DNA of 64,000 nucleotides from Bacillus sp. OV166 (GCF_900177675.1 NZ_FXWM01000001.1:5589001-5653000), one strand, 5' to 3'; shown: positions 8,496 to 17,495, numbered from the stretch's first letter. Notes: generated by a model not told the origin, from the letters alone. A program made the numbers and translations.

Positions 8496-8638
8496 TTAGA
8501 TCCGTCCCCTTTTTCGCAAATTTAATATTCTCTACTTATAGTACAATATTTGTCTATGCTCTCGATTGAACAATGAGTGAAGTTTGTGAAAATCTTGTGA
8601 AAACTTGATTGTTTTTTGAACAACTCATGACAATCCTA

Positions 8639-8687
8639 AACGAAACTTAACGAAACTTAACAAAACTTAACAAAACTTAACAAAAGT
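8639..8687 (+). repeat. Five 10-bp direct repeats upstream of the tup regulator
   Basis: Consecutive copies of C(G/A)AAACTTAA begin at 8641, 8651, 8661 and 8671, with a fifth partial copy at 8681. A period of one DNA helical turn in front of a regulator-led operon suggests a protein-binding array, possibly the regulator's own operator. The role is inferred. Confidence 0.7.
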
Positions 8688-8744
8688 CACTTTTATTATG
8701 CTATTCTTTTTATAAAATAAAAACTGGAAAAAGGAGGGTGACAT

Positions 8745-9692
8745 ATGGGTGAGAAGGCTTATACACCCGATGAAGTGGCCCAAATCTTTCAAATCTCAAA
8801 GCATACGGTTTATGAGTTAATTAAAAGAGGTCATCTGCAGGCATTTAAGATTGGGAACAAAATGAGAATTGAACAAGCTGAGCTGGAAAGATTTAAAGAG
8901 AACACAAAGGCTCCCGCCAAAAAAAGTCTATCTGAACCAACAGAGACTCCATGTAATCCGTCCCAATCCATTCGATTATCAGGCAGTCACGACTTTCTGG
9001 TCGAACATTTCGCGAAACAAGCAGCTACAGCATTATACTTGCAAATCCAGCCCTCATACATAGGCAGTCTTGAAGGGTTAATGATGCTATACCGGGGCCA
9101 ATGTGATATTGCTGCTATTCATTTACTCGATCCAAACTCACAAGAATATAATCTGCCATTCATTCATCAACTTTTTGTATACGAATCAATTTTAGTGCTT
9201 AGATTAGCGGCAAGACACCAAGGCTTTATTGTCGCAAAAGGTAATCCGAAAAATATTCATGATTTTCCTGACCTGACGAGAAATGATGTTCAATTTGTTA
9301 ATCGCCAGAAAGGGGCAGGAACACGATTTTTACTTGACTCAAAGCTTTCCAGCTATGGAATCGATCCTAGTAAAATTAGCGGGTATAGCAAGGAGGAGTG
9401 GAATCATTTATCTGCTGCCTCGCACATTAGCAGGGGCATGGCTGATGTCACCTTCGGAATTCAGTCGGCGGCAAGCCATTTAGGATTGGACTTCCTCCCT
9501 GTAGCGAAAGAACATTTTGACCTTGTAATCCGCTTTACCTCTGAAAATAAACAAAGTTTAACAGACCTAATTCAGTATTTACAATCTGCTAGTTTCAAAG
9601 ACAGTTTAACGGATTTGGAAGGATATGATATATCAGAATTAGGAAAAATCACCTATCAAACTAGTCAAACGGAGGAAACAAAAACATGTTAA
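8745..9692 (+). CDS. Excisionase-type HTH regulator with substrate-binding domain
   Basis: Predicted transcriptional regulator of the adjoining tungstate/molybdate importer, 315 residues. Residues 1-52 form an excisionase/MerR-like helix-turn-helix (TPDEVAQIFQISKHTVYELI). Residues from about 75 resemble a periplasmic-binding-protein-like ligand domain, with a GAGTRFLLD stretch like the molybdate-binding domain joined to such HTHs elsewhere. Being a fused DNA-binding and ligand-binding protein in front of an oxyanion transporter, it probably senses cytoplasmic tungstate or molybdate. AAGGAGG lies 7 nt before the ATG. The end overlaps the start of tupA by 7 nt. Confidence 0.82.
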   Translation: MGEKAYTPDEVAQIFQISKHTVYELIKRGHLQAFKIGNKMRIEQAELERFKENTKAPAKKSLSEPTETPCNPSQSIRLSGSHDFLVEHFAKQAATALYLQIQPSYIGSLEGLMMLYRGQCDIAAIHLLDPNSQEYNLPFIHQLFVYESILVLRLAARHQGFIVAKGNPKNIHDFPDLTRNDVQFVNRQKGAGTRFLLDSKLSSYGIDPSKISGYSKEEWNHLSAASHISRGMADVTFGIQSAASHLGLDFLPVAKEHFDLVIRFTSENKQSLTDLIQYLQSASFKDSLTDLEGYDISELGKITYQTSQTEETKTC

Positions 9693-10552
9693 AAAATCGT
9701 TATCTTGGATTCTTATTGGCGCTGCTGCTAGTAATTTTAGCCGCGTGCGGAAATTCTGACACAAAAGATTCAGCAGAAAAAGTAAAAAAGACTGAACCTA
9801 AAGCAGCACCAACTGAAATGATCCTTGCAACAACAACAAGCACACAGGACAGCGGCTTACTAGATGTCCTGATCCCAATGTTTGAAAAAGAAAACAATGT
9901 AAAAGTAAAAACCATTGCAGTTGGTACAGGGCAGGCATTAGAAATGGGAACAAAAGGGGAAGCAGATGTCCTTCTTGTTCATGCTCCAGCAGCTGAAAAG
10001 GCAGTTGTTGATGCCGGCGATGCCATAAACTACAAACGCGTAATGTATAATGACTTTATCCTCGTAGGACCAAAGGAAAATCCAGCAGGTGTCAGCGGTG
10101 ACGACATTAACGCAGCTTTCAAAAAATTGTCTGATTCGAAAGCTACTTTCGTTTCACGAGGTGACGATTCTGGCACACATAAAAAAGAACTTGGTATCTG
10201 GACGGCGGCAAGCATTAAGCCAGCTGGGGAATGGTACGTTTCAACTGGACAAGGCATGGGGCAAACCCTACAAGTGGCCGCAGAGAAAAAAGGCTACGTC
10301 TTAACTGACCGCGCTACATGGCTGGCACAAGAGAAAAATTTGGATACCCTTCAAATCGTCGTTGAAGGCGGCAAAGATTTAATGAACATTTACCACGTGA
10401 TGCAAGTAAATCCTGAAAAACATGACAAAATTAATAGCAAAGATGCTAAAAAATTTGTAGAATTTATGGTAGATGCGAAAACACAAGATGTGATTGAAGA
10501 TTTCGGTAAGAAAGAATACGGTCAATCATTATTTATTAAGTATACAGAATAG
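9686..10552 (+). CDS. tupA: Tungstate ABC transporter binding lipoprotein
   Basis: Extracellular oxyanion-binding protein of 288 residues with a lipoprotein signal (lipobox LAAC, Cys near 21). The mature domain begins with ATTTSTQDSGLLDVL, a signature of TupA-type tungstate binders, where the TTTS segment contributes to anion binding. A second conserved stretch, FVSRGDDSGTHKKEL, is also typical. It overlaps the regulator gene and precedes the permease and ATPase, completing a TupABC system. Tungstate selectivity over molybdate is inferred from family resemblance. A GGAGG site lies about 10 nt upstream of the ATG. Confidence 0.88.
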   Translation: MLKNRYLGFLLALLLVILAACGNSDTKDSAEKVKKTEPKAAPTEMILATTTSTQDSGLLDVLIPMFEKENNVKVKTIAVGTGQALEMGTKGEADVLLVHAPAAEKAVVDAGDAINYKRVMYNDFILVGPKENPAGVSGDDINAAFKKLSDSKATFVSRGDDSGTHKKELGIWTAASIKPAGEWYVSTGQGMGQTLQVAAEKKGYVLTDRATWLAQEKNLDTLQIVVEGGKDLMNIYHVMQVNPEKHDKINSKDAKKFVEFMVDAKTQDVIEDFGKKEYGQSLFIKYTE

Positions 10553-10557
10553 TAGAT

Positions 10558-10590
10558 GAAGGCCCTTTTTTAAGAGGCCTTCTGTTTATA
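10558..10590 (+). terminator. Intra-operon hairpin between tupA and tupB
   Basis: Stem GAAGGCC/GGCCTTC with an 11-nt loop followed by TGTTTAT, a weak U-tract. It probably acts as a partial terminator or an mRNA-stabilising hairpin, allowing more binding protein than permease. Confidence 0.6.
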
Positions 10591-10620
10591 AAGCTATAGA
10601 AAATCCTGGAGGCACTTTAA

Positions 10621-11319
10621 ATGGAACTACTCATTGATGGACTAAAAAAAGCGATAGAGATGCTCCTTTCTGGTGATCAGGAAGTATTTGCGATTACCTG
10701 GCTCACTCTTAAAGTTTGTCTAATTTCCATCCTGATTAGTACCTTGATAGGATTGCCGCTTGGCATTTTTCTTGGATTAACTAGATTTAAAGGCCGCAAA
10801 CTTCTATTATTATTCATCAATATTGGTTTGGGGCTGCCTCCTGTTGTTGCCGGACTTTGGATTACGATGCTTTTATGGCGCTCGGGACCGCTGGGGGACC
10901 TCACCCTGCTTTATTCACCAACAGCGATTGTGCTGGCACAAATATTAGTGAGTTTGCCGATTGTCACCAGTCTAACCTGCACAGCATTTCAGCAAATTAG
11001 TGAAAAAATGCTTCTGCAAATTAAAGCACTTGGAGCAACGAAACTACAGACCTTATGGATTCTCATTAAACAATTAAAAATTGCTATATTGGCGGCAATC
11101 ATGGCTGGCTTTGGCCGGGTCATCGCTGAGGTTGGCGCTGCGATGATGGTCGGCGGGAATATCCAAGGCGACACGCGCATTTTAACGACGACGATTGTGA
11201 TGGAAGTTTCAAAGGGGAACTTTGATATTGCCTTAGCGCTATCGTTCATACTATTATCGGTTGCCCTGTTGATTACGGCAGCGTTAACATTTTTACAGCA
11301 AAGGAGGCGAATATCATGA
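10621..11319 (+). CDS. tupB: Tungstate ABC transporter permease
   Basis: Membrane subunit of 232 residues, with about five to six hydrophobic helices, related to ModB/CysW-type permeases. The coupling segment is visible as AAIMAGFGRVIAEVGAAMMVGG, followed by TRILTTTIVME, both typical of TupB. It follows tupA after a hairpin, and its stop overlaps the tupC start by 4 nt (ATGA). The GGAGG site at 10607-10611 is well placed for the ATG at 10621. Confidence 0.87.
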   Translation: MELLIDGLKKAIEMLLSGDQEVFAITWLTLKVCLISILISTLIGLPLGIFLGLTRFKGRKLLLLFINIGLGLPPVVAGLWITMLLWRSGPLGDLTLLYSPTAIVLAQILVSLPIVTSLTCTAFQQISEKMLLQIKALGATKLQTLWILIKQLKIAILAAIMAGFGRVIAEVGAAMMVGGNIQGDTRILTTTIVMEVSKGNFDIALALSFILLSVALLITAALTFLQQRRRIS

Positions 11320-12059
11320 ACCCCTTAATTGAGCTGCAGAACTTTACCTATAAAGCCCATAATAGAATCATTCTTGATATTCCTGAATTTCAGATTCAGA
11401 CTGGGGAATTTCTCGGTATCATGGGACCAAATGGTGCGGGGAAAAGTACGCTGCTAAAGGTGCTGGCGTTTCTTGAGCAACAAAATAGTGGTGAAATCCT
11501 TTACCGAGGACAGGCCATTCCTAATGGAAATGCACCGCTTGAGCTGAGAAGGAAATTCTCTATTGCTCTTCAGCAGTCCTTACTGTTAGATGGAACTGTT
11601 TTTCATAACATTGCGATAGGTCTAACCTTACGAAAAGTCTCCAAATCGGTAATCAAGGAAAAAGTGGGGCACTGGATGGAGTTATTTGGGATCAGTCATT
11701 TGGCGAAAAAAAATGCGCTTTATTTATCCGGCGGCGAGGCACAACGGGTAAACTTAGCGCGGGCGATGATTGTTGAACCAGAGATTCTGTTTTTAGATGA
11801 ACCTTTTTCCGCCTTAGATTTCCCAACAAAAATAAGGTTAATGGAAGATTTCAAACAAATTATTGAAAATGCCAAAACAACGGCTGTCTTTGTCAGCCAT
11901 GATCTGATGGAGGTCAATTATCTCACGAAACAGCTTGCAATCATTGTAAATGGTGAAGTGAAACAAGTAGGACTAACCCCACGCGTCCTAGAACATCCGA
12001 ATTCCTCCACTGTATCCTTCCTAAATGAGTGGAAAAAGTTTTACCTTCTTGCACGTTAA
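11316..12059 (+). CDS. tupC: Tungstate ABC transporter ATPase
   Basis: ATPase subunit of 247 residues that powers the TupAB importer. Walker A is GPNGAGKST (residues 37-45), the signature is LSGGEAQRVNLARAM (near 138-152), Walker B is ILFLDEPFSALD (near 159-170), and the H-loop is FVSHD near 194. The ATGA overlap with tupB implies coupled translation. The operon ends in a clear terminator just downstream. Confidence 0.88.
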   Translation: MNPLIELQNFTYKAHNRIILDIPEFQIQTGEFLGIMGPNGAGKSTLLKVLAFLEQQNSGEILYRGQAIPNGNAPLELRRKFSIALQQSLLLDGTVFHNIAIGLTLRKVSKSVIKEKVGHWMELFGISHLAKKNALYLSGGEAQRVNLARAMIVEPEILFLDEPFSALDFPTKIRLMEDFKQIIENAKTTAVFVSHDLMEVNYLTKQLAIIVNGEVKQVGLTPRVLEHPNSSTVSFLNEWKKFYLLAR

Positions 12060-12062
12060 TTG

Positions 12063-12090
12063 ACAGTTCCGGTTTGGAGCTGTTTTTTTC
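12063..12090 (+). terminator. Terminator of the tup operon
   Basis: Stem ACAGTTCC/GGAGCTGT with a 5-nt loop followed by TTTTTTT. Confidence 0.85.
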
Positions 12091-12102
12091 TTCACTTGGA
12101 TT

Positions 12103-12147
12103 AAAAAACAGAAGGCCGCTGCGTATTACAGAGGCCTTCTGTTTTAT
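12103..12147. terminator. Bidirectional terminator, tup side and sensor kinase side
   Basis: Stem AACAGAAGGCC/GGCCTTCTGTT with A and T runs outside. It terminates the sensor kinase gene on the minus strand and backs up the tup terminator. Its core GAAGGCC/GGCCTTC matches the hairpin between tupA and tupB. Confidence 0.85.
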
Positions 12148-12156
12148 TATTTAGGG

Positions 12157-13530
12157 TTAGTCTTCCTGCGGGAACCACAAAGTAACGCTTGTTCCCTTAT
12201 TTAACTTGCTTTTTACTTTTATGACGCCTCTATGCGCATCCATTAAGGCTTTTACAATCGAGAGGCCAATTCCAACTCCTCCGGTTTTGCGGTCTCGTGA
12301 TTTGTCCCCGCGATAGAAGCGTTCGAATATATGCGGAATATCTTCCTCAGCCATTCCTGATCCCTCATCTTGAATCTTGAAGCCGACATAGCCAGACATA
12401 TCCGTTTGGACAGAAATGGTGACGTTTTTTCCTTCTGGCGTATACTTTAGGGCATTATTGAGAATGATTGATAGGATTTGCATCAAGCGATCCCTGTCTG
12501 CTTCAAACATTTCGTCCTGAACAGGTTCTTCAATATGGAGATGGACACCCTTCTCTGTAAACAACGGCAGAAACATCTCAAATAACGCTGCCAGCACACT
12601 TCCTGCATCCAATTCCATTTTTTCCAGTCGAATCTGCGGATTTTCAGCAGCAAGAAGCTTTTCTAGTTCATTGACTAGCCTAACCAACCGCATTAGCTCT
12701 TCATGGGTTGTCTGCAACCGTTGTGGAGTCGGCTCCCAAATGCCATCCTGAAATGCTTCAATTTGACTTCTCAATGTGGCAAGCGGTGTGCGAAGCTCAT
12801 GAGCCAAATCACCCGTAAAATGCTTTCTTAAGTTTTCTTCCTTTGCCAACGACACCGCAAGATTATTAAACGAAATCGCAATGTCCTTTACCTCGGTAGG
12901 CAAGCCCGATAATGGAATCCGAATATCAAGATTATGATTCTGCAGCTCATTTGCCGCAAACGATAGTTTCTGTAATCCTGAAGTGAGTTTTTTTGAAAAA
13001 AGCATACTAAAGATAATCGCCAGCACGATCGTCAAACAAACGGCTGCATAAATGTACAATTGAATCGTTTGGATAAATGTATACTCATCATCGATTAAAC
13101 CTTTCGGATAGATGGCGACAAGTTTCCCAATGATATTATCATCTACCCTTAGTGTATAGGTTTTGGAATGCCATTCTTCACCATTTGGAGCAGGTTCAGC
13201 TAACCCGAAGCTATTCAACATGCCACGGATGTTCGAGGAATCCATTTGCAATTGCCCCAGCCGATCATACAATTGGAAGTAAAGCTGCTCGGTCATCGCA
13301 TGTTCGTGCAAGAGCCCAAACACGGGGTCACTGGTGAAATGACCATTTTTTTTATAATCCTTTTCAATTTCCGTGATAATCCGATCAATCTTTTTTTCCC
13401 GATTGTGATCTAAATAGCTGCTGAAACTCTCTTCAAATCCATACTGGATAAAAAAGCTCACAATGATGATGGCGATCATGGAGATGAGTATTAAATAAAA
13501 GAGAATTTTAGACCGGAGCGTTTGCAGCAT
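12157..13530 (-). CDS. Sensor histidine kinase
   Basis: Membrane sensor kinase of 457 residues, expected to phosphorylate the response regulator encoded just upstream. Two transmembrane segments (about 9-28 and 154-178) enclose an extracytoplasmic sensing domain of about 125 residues. A HAMP linker follows (about 179-232), then the H-box HFTGDLAHELRTPL with His 244. The ATPase domain shows an N-box (ILNNALKYTPEG), a G1 box (DEGSGM) and a G2 region (GVGIGLSIVKALMDAH). The start overlaps the regulator gene by 23 nt. The signal sensed is not evident, and the subfamily resembles BaeS/CpxA-like kinases. Confidence 0.88.
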   Translation of the reverse strand: MLQTLRSKILFYLILISMIAIIIVSFFIQYGFEESFSSYLDHNREKKIDRIITEIEKDYKKNGHFTSDPVFGLLHEHAMTEQLYFQLYDRLGQLQMDSSNIRGMLNSFGLAEPAPNGEEWHSKTYTLRVDDNIIGKLVAIYPKGLIDDEYTFIQTIQLYIYAAVCLTIVLAIIFSMLFSKKLTSGLQKLSFAANELQNHNLDIRIPLSGLPTEVKDIAISFNNLAVSLAKEENLRKHFTGDLAHELRTPLATLRSQIEAFQDGIWEPTPQRLQTTHEELMRLVRLVNELEKLLAAENPQIRLEKMELDAGSVLAALFEMFLPLFTEKGVHLHIEEPVQDEMFEADRDRLMQILSIILNNALKYTPEGKNVTISVQTDMSGYVGFKIQDEGSGMAEEDIPHIFERFYRGDKSRDRKTGGVGIGLSIVKALMDAHRGVIKVKSKLNKGTSVTLWFPQED

Positions 13531-14218
13531 CTAATACGCCTCCAAATTTGTAACCCATCCCGAATACCGTCACGATAAAATCTGGCTGCCGTGAATCCAT
13601 CTCAATTTTTTTACGAAGATTTTTGATATGGGTATCCACACTGCGTTCATAGCCCTCATAATACATACCTTCATCCTGAATCTTTTCAAGCAAATCCATC
13701 CGGCTGTAAACCCGGCCCGAATTCACCGCCATATTGGTTAACAGCTTATATTCAATCGGTGTTAGGGTAATATAGTCTCCGTTTACGGTTACTTCCTTTT
13801 TTATTAAGTCAATGACAAGACTTTTTCCATTGAATTCAAGTCGTTCTACTTTCTCCGACTTTTTCACACGCCTTAAAATAGCTTGCACGCGAACAACGAC
13901 TTCCCGCGGGCTAAACGGTTTGGTTAAATAATCATCCGCCCCCATCACGATTCCGTTGATGCGGTCATCTTCAGCCGATTTGGCGGTCAGCATCAGGATT
14001 GGCACGTCCGATTCTTTTCGGACCAGCCGGCAAACTTCTTCACCAGATATATCGGGCAGCATTAAGTCTAATATGATTAAATCAGGGTTTAGTGTTTTTA
14101 CTTTTTTCAAGGCATCTATTCCATTATCGGCACTATGAATTTCATAGCCTTCTCTTACTAAATAGGCTTCAAGAACCTCTATGATTCTACGTTCATCATC
14201 TACTAATAATATCTTCAT
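13508..14218 (-). CDS. OmpR-family response regulator
   Basis: Two-component regulator of 236 residues. The receiver domain begins MKILLVDDE, with the acidic pair at 7-8, phospho-acceptor Asp 51 in LIILDLMLPD, and the conserved LTAKSAEDD. The C-terminal winged helix is of the OmpR/PhoB type (ITLTPIEYKLLTNMA, then YERSVDTHIKNLRKKI). The ATG at 14218 is preferred to an in-frame ATG at 14236, because GGGGAGTGG lies 5 nt before 14218 and the family normally begins MKILLVDD. It is cotranscribed with the kinase downstream. Targets are unknown. Confidence 0.9.
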   Translation of the reverse strand: MKILLVDDERRIIEVLEAYLVREGYEIHSADNGIDALKKVKTLNPDLIILDLMLPDISGEEVCRLVRKESDVPILMLTAKSAEDDRINGIVMGADDYLTKPFSPREVVVRVQAILRRVKKSEKVERLEFNGKSLVIDLIKKEVTVNGDYITLTPIEYKLLTNMAVNSGRVYSRMDLLEKIQDEGMYYEGYERSVDTHIKNLRKKIEMDSRQPDFIVTVFGMGYKFGGVLDAANAPV

Positions 14219-14566
14219 TTTTACCACTCCCCACATAATAACTATATCATTTCAAGTCTGTGATGTTTGTAACTTCACAAATTCACCACAAGTTCTTCAT
14301 AACATCTTCAATCTTTCTCGGTAAGATGTGAGTGTAGTTAGGAATGAGGGAATAACTAAAAGGACTCCCAAGTTTTTGTTATCACCTCATTGATGCAGTA
14401 GTTGGTTCAAACCCATCTTACTCATCCCAAATTTAACCTCTCTTTTTTATATAGTTCGGACGTCCCAATCGGTGGGGCGTCCATTTTTTTTAATAAATTT
14501 GCTACAAAATAAGGCGCTAGTACAGCAAACTCTATAGTATGCTTAGGGAGTGAGGTGCTTGGACAT
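14219..14566. promoter_or_regulatory. Divergent regulator/kinase intergenic region
   Basis: A 348-bp gap between the minus-strand response regulator and a plus-strand kinase. It must hold both promoters. The only clear structure is the plus-strand intrinsic terminator at 14457-14492, about 75 bp upstream of the kinase start. No convincing gene was found between 14219 and 14457. Confidence 0.5.
14457..14492 (+). terminator. Leader terminator upstream of the orphan kinase
   Basis: Stem GGACG-CCC/GGG-CGTCC with loop AATCGGT, followed by ATTTTTTTT. It lies ahead of the kinase gene in the same direction, so it would end a short leader transcript or small RNA. Confidence 0.75.
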
Positions 14567-15928
14567 ATGAATAAAATATCAGTTAAAATAGGCGTTCTAT
14601 TTTTTATTGCAATCTTTATACTAGAAGGCATTTCGATGTTTTTTTTGCATAATAATATCATTCATTCCCGGGTGCATGAAGAGTTATCTTCTCTCCAGAC
14701 ACGAGGGAATAATCACCGTGAGATCCTCGAGGCTTCATTTCATGATGAAACCATTCGGCACATTGCCATAATGGAGGCACAGACCGATACACAGGTGATT
14801 CTGACAAAACCAGATGGAACGATTTATATGTCGTCCAATAAGGTTGCAGATGAAATGAAAAAAATCATGAATATTAAGCCAAAAAGTGTGCCACACGAGG
14901 GTTTGATTTTAGAAGACGACTGGAAAAACGAAGCTTATATCGCTTCCATTAGCCCAGTAATTGTTGATAATAAAATCAACGGTTATGTCTATATGTTTCA
15001 AAATACAAAAAAAATCAAAGATTTAATTTCCGGACTTAACCAGCATTTCCTGATTGCTGGCCTGCTTTCCCTCTTGTTTATGATTATTATCATTATCTTT
15101 TTGACCAGGTTTGTCACTCACCCGCTTATTCAAATGAGTGAAGTAACAAAACGGATCAGCAAGGGTGATTTCTCCGTCTCCCTGCCAAACGTTGGTAAAG
15201 ACGAAATCGGAGAGCTCGGGGAATCCATTAAGGTGTTAGCAAGTGATTTAGAAATTCTAAAAAATGAACGGAATGAGTTCCTCGCAAGCATCTCGCACGA
15301 ACTCCGTACTCCACTGACTTATATTAAGGGCTATGCAGACATTGCCCGCCGACAAGGAACGAACAATGAGGACAGAGATAAATATTTAGGAATTATTTTT
15401 GAAGAGACTGGCAAGCTATCGAAACTAGTGAAGGAATTATTTAATCTCGCAAAAATGGATGAAAATACTTTTTCAATAGAAAAAGAAGAGGTTCATCTAT
15501 TATCTTATTTTCAAACAATCATTGAAAAAGTTTCACCGGCTTTCTTGAAGTACCAGATCGAAATCGTTCTCGAATGCACGGATCATCTTTATGCAAAAAT
15601 TGACCCGATGCGCTTTGAACAAGTGATCCTCAATCTGCTTGATAATGCACGGAAATATTCCGAGCCGAAAACTAAAATAGACGTCGTCGTTAAAAGAATC
15701 GACGGAGCGATTCACATGATTGTTCAGGATGAAGGGAAGGGTATCCCCGAAGAAGATTTACCGCGAATATTCGAGCGATTTTATCGTGTCGATAAATCAC
15801 GAACGCGTGCTCTCGGCGGTACCGGGCTCGGACTCTCAATTGTCAAACAATTAGTGGAGGCCCACGGCGGAACCATTGAAGTTTCAAGCAGCCACAATCT
15901 AGGAACGACCTTTGAAATCATATTATAA
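14567..15928 (+). CDS. Orphan sensor histidine kinase
   Basis: Membrane sensor kinase of 453 residues with two transmembrane segments (about 7-27 and 159-179), an extracytoplasmic domain between them and HAMP (about 180-233). The H-box is SISHELRTPLTYIKGYADIA with His 244, and the catalytic domain shows LNLLDNARKYSEP, DEGKGIPEED and a GLGLSIVKQLVEAHGG G2 region. No response regulator follows it; the nearest is the divergent one at 13508. The ATG at 14567 has AGGTG 9 nt upstream. A GTG at 14555 with AGGGAG upstream is an alternative start adding four residues. Confidence 0.87.
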   Translation: MNKISVKIGVLFFIAIFILEGISMFFLHNNIIHSRVHEELSSLQTRGNNHREILEASFHDETIRHIAIMEAQTDTQVILTKPDGTIYMSSNKVADEMKKIMNIKPKSVPHEGLILEDDWKNEAYIASISPVIVDNKINGYVYMFQNTKKIKDLISGLNQHFLIAGLLSLLFMIIIIIFLTRFVTHPLIQMSEVTKRISKGDFSVSLPNVGKDEIGELGESIKVLASDLEILKNERNEFLASISHELRTPLTYIKGYADIARRQGTNNEDRDKYLGIIFEETGKLSKLVKELFNLAKMDENTFSIEKEEVHLLSYFQTIIEKVSPAFLKYQIEIVLECTDHLYAKIDPMRFEQVILNLLDNARKYSEPKTKIDVVVKRIDGAIHMIVQDEGKGIPEEDLPRIFERFYRVDKSRTRALGGTGLGLSIVKQLVEAHGGTIEVSSSHNLGTTFEIIL

Positions 15929-15962
15929 AAAATCCTTATCGCCATCGATAAGGATTTTTTTT
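15929..15962. terminator. Bidirectional terminator between kinase and floT
   Basis: AAAAATCCTTATCG and CGATAAGGATTTTT flank a short loop, with U-tracts in both directions. It serves the two convergent genes. Confidence 0.88.
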
Positions 15963-15963
15963 C

Positions 15964-17481
15964 TTATTCTGCTTTTTTCTTCACTTCATCTGTCAATTCC
16001 TCAATGCTTTTTCTTACATTCGACTTGCCAGAGTAGTTTTCAATTAATTCCTTAACATCAATCCCGCTTGATGCTTTTAATGATTCTTGAAGACTAGCCA
16101 TTAAATTAGTTGCATAACTGGTGATTTTATTAGCACCGCCATTCGCTCCAGAGCCGCCCGTATCGACAACTGTAATTTTATCAATATTGGATAAGGGGGC
16201 AGCGATTTGCTTCGCATATTCTGGGAGCATTTTGATAATCATGTCTAGGATTGCCGCTTGGCCGAATTGCTCGAATGCTTCGGCAATTTTTTCCTTGGCT
16301 TCGGCTTCTGCTAAACCTTTTAAGCGAATAATTTCTGCTTCCGTCGAACCCTGTGCCTTTTGCGCTTCCGCTTTGGCGAGACCATCCAATCGAATCCGCT
16401 CTGCTTCGGCTTTAGCCATTGCTTCGATTCGATATTTATTTGCTTCTGCTTCTGCCATTTCTTTTGCCTTATTTGCGGCAGCCGATTGTTCCACAGAATA
16501 ACGGTCGGCGTCCGCCTTTTTCTTCACTTCCGAATCGTATTGACGTTCGCGACGTTGAATTTCTTTTTCTTCCAATTCAATTTGTTTCTGTCTTTCGATA
16601 ATCTTGATTTGCATTTCTTGTTCCATTACTTCTTGTTTCGAACGTGCACTTTCAAGGTCGTAGGCTTGGTCAGCACGTGCTTTGGCGACATCTTGTTCAC
16701 GGCGGTACTCGGCAATTTTCAAAAGATTGATTTTTTCCGCCTCAGCAATTTCTGTGGCCCGCTCTAACTCATTCCGCTTTGCTTCCTTAGAAGCCTCTGC
16801 TTTTTTAATACGTGTTTCTTTATCCGCTTCAGCTGTGGCAATATCGGCATCTCGTTTAACTTGAGCGATACGCGGTTTCCCAAGGGAATCAAGATATCCA
16901 TTTTTATCGCGAACATCCTTAATCGTAAACGAGACAATCACTAAGCCCATTTTAGCCAGATCTTGTGAGGCAACTCTTTGAACCTCTTGTGAAAATTTAT
17001 CGCGATTTTTATAGATTTCTTCTACGGTCATTGAGCCAAGGATCGAGCGTAGATGGCCTTCAAGAACTTCCCTGGCTTCACTTTCGCGATCTTCCCTTGG
17101 CTTTCCAAGATACTGCTCGGCAGCCGTCGCAATTTCACTAATCGAACCGCCGATTTTAATAATCGCTACCCCATCGGCCATGACCGGAACACCTTGCTCA
17201 GTATAGACCTCTGGAGTCGTTACTTCTAGTTTACTAGATAGCAAGCTGAGTGGTTTTGCCTGTTGGAAGACTGGTAAAATAAACGTACCGCCGCCGCGGA
17301 TAATTTTGATTTTGTTTCCGGATTCGTCCACATGGACATTTCCGTTGCCAAGGAAGCTTCCTGTCACAATCAAGGCCTCATCCGGCCCTGCAGTTCTGTA
17401 CTTGGTAATAAAAACGCCAATTAAAGCTAGAAAAATAAGTGCAACAATCCCAATAATAACCCAGATAATGTTAAATTCCAT
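15964..17481 (-). CDS. floT: Flotillin
   Basis: Membrane scaffold protein of functional membrane microdomains, 505 residues. An N-terminal hydrophobic segment (about 5-25) is followed by an SPFH/band-7 domain (about 30-200). A long charged coiled coil (about 205-400) contains repeated EAEA/AKAEA motifs typical of flotillins. A less charged C-terminal region ends in KKKAE. It lies directly downstream of the NfeD-family gene, the usual floT partner (yuaF-floT in B. subtilis, part of the sigma-W regulon there). Sigma-W control is known in B. subtilis but not shown here. Confidence 0.92.
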   Translation of the reverse strand: MEFNIIWVIIGIVALIFLALIGVFITKYRTAGPDEALIVTGSFLGNGNVHVDESGNKIKIIRGGGTFILPVFQQAKPLSLLSSKLEVTTPEVYTEQGVPVMADGVAIIKIGGSISEIATAAEQYLGKPREDRESEAREVLEGHLRSILGSMTVEEIYKNRDKFSQEVQRVASQDLAKMGLVIVSFTIKDVRDKNGYLDSLGKPRIAQVKRDADIATAEADKETRIKKAEASKEAKRNELERATEIAEAEKINLLKIAEYRREQDVAKARADQAYDLESARSKQEVMEQEMQIKIIERQKQIELEEKEIQRRERQYDSEVKKKADADRYSVEQSAAANKAKEMAEAEANKYRIEAMAKAEAERIRLDGLAKAEAQKAQGSTEAEIIRLKGLAEAEAKEKIAEAFEQFGQAAILDMIIKMLPEYAKQIAAPLSNIDKITVVDTGGSGANGGANKITSYATNLMASLQESLKASSGIDVKELIENYSGKSNVRKSIEELTDEVKKKAE

Positions 17482-17495
17482 ATCCTAAAACCTCC

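Noticed and set aside
8496-8744. Molybdenum/tungsten cofactor riboswitch before the tup operon
   Set aside because: The region is AT-rich with simple 10-bp repeats and no stable multi-stem fold or terminator near the start codon.
16121-16864. Several plus-strand frames of 60-135 codons
   Set aside because: They are antisense to the repetitive Ala/Glu-rich coiled-coil coding sequence of floT, which favours open frames on the other strand.
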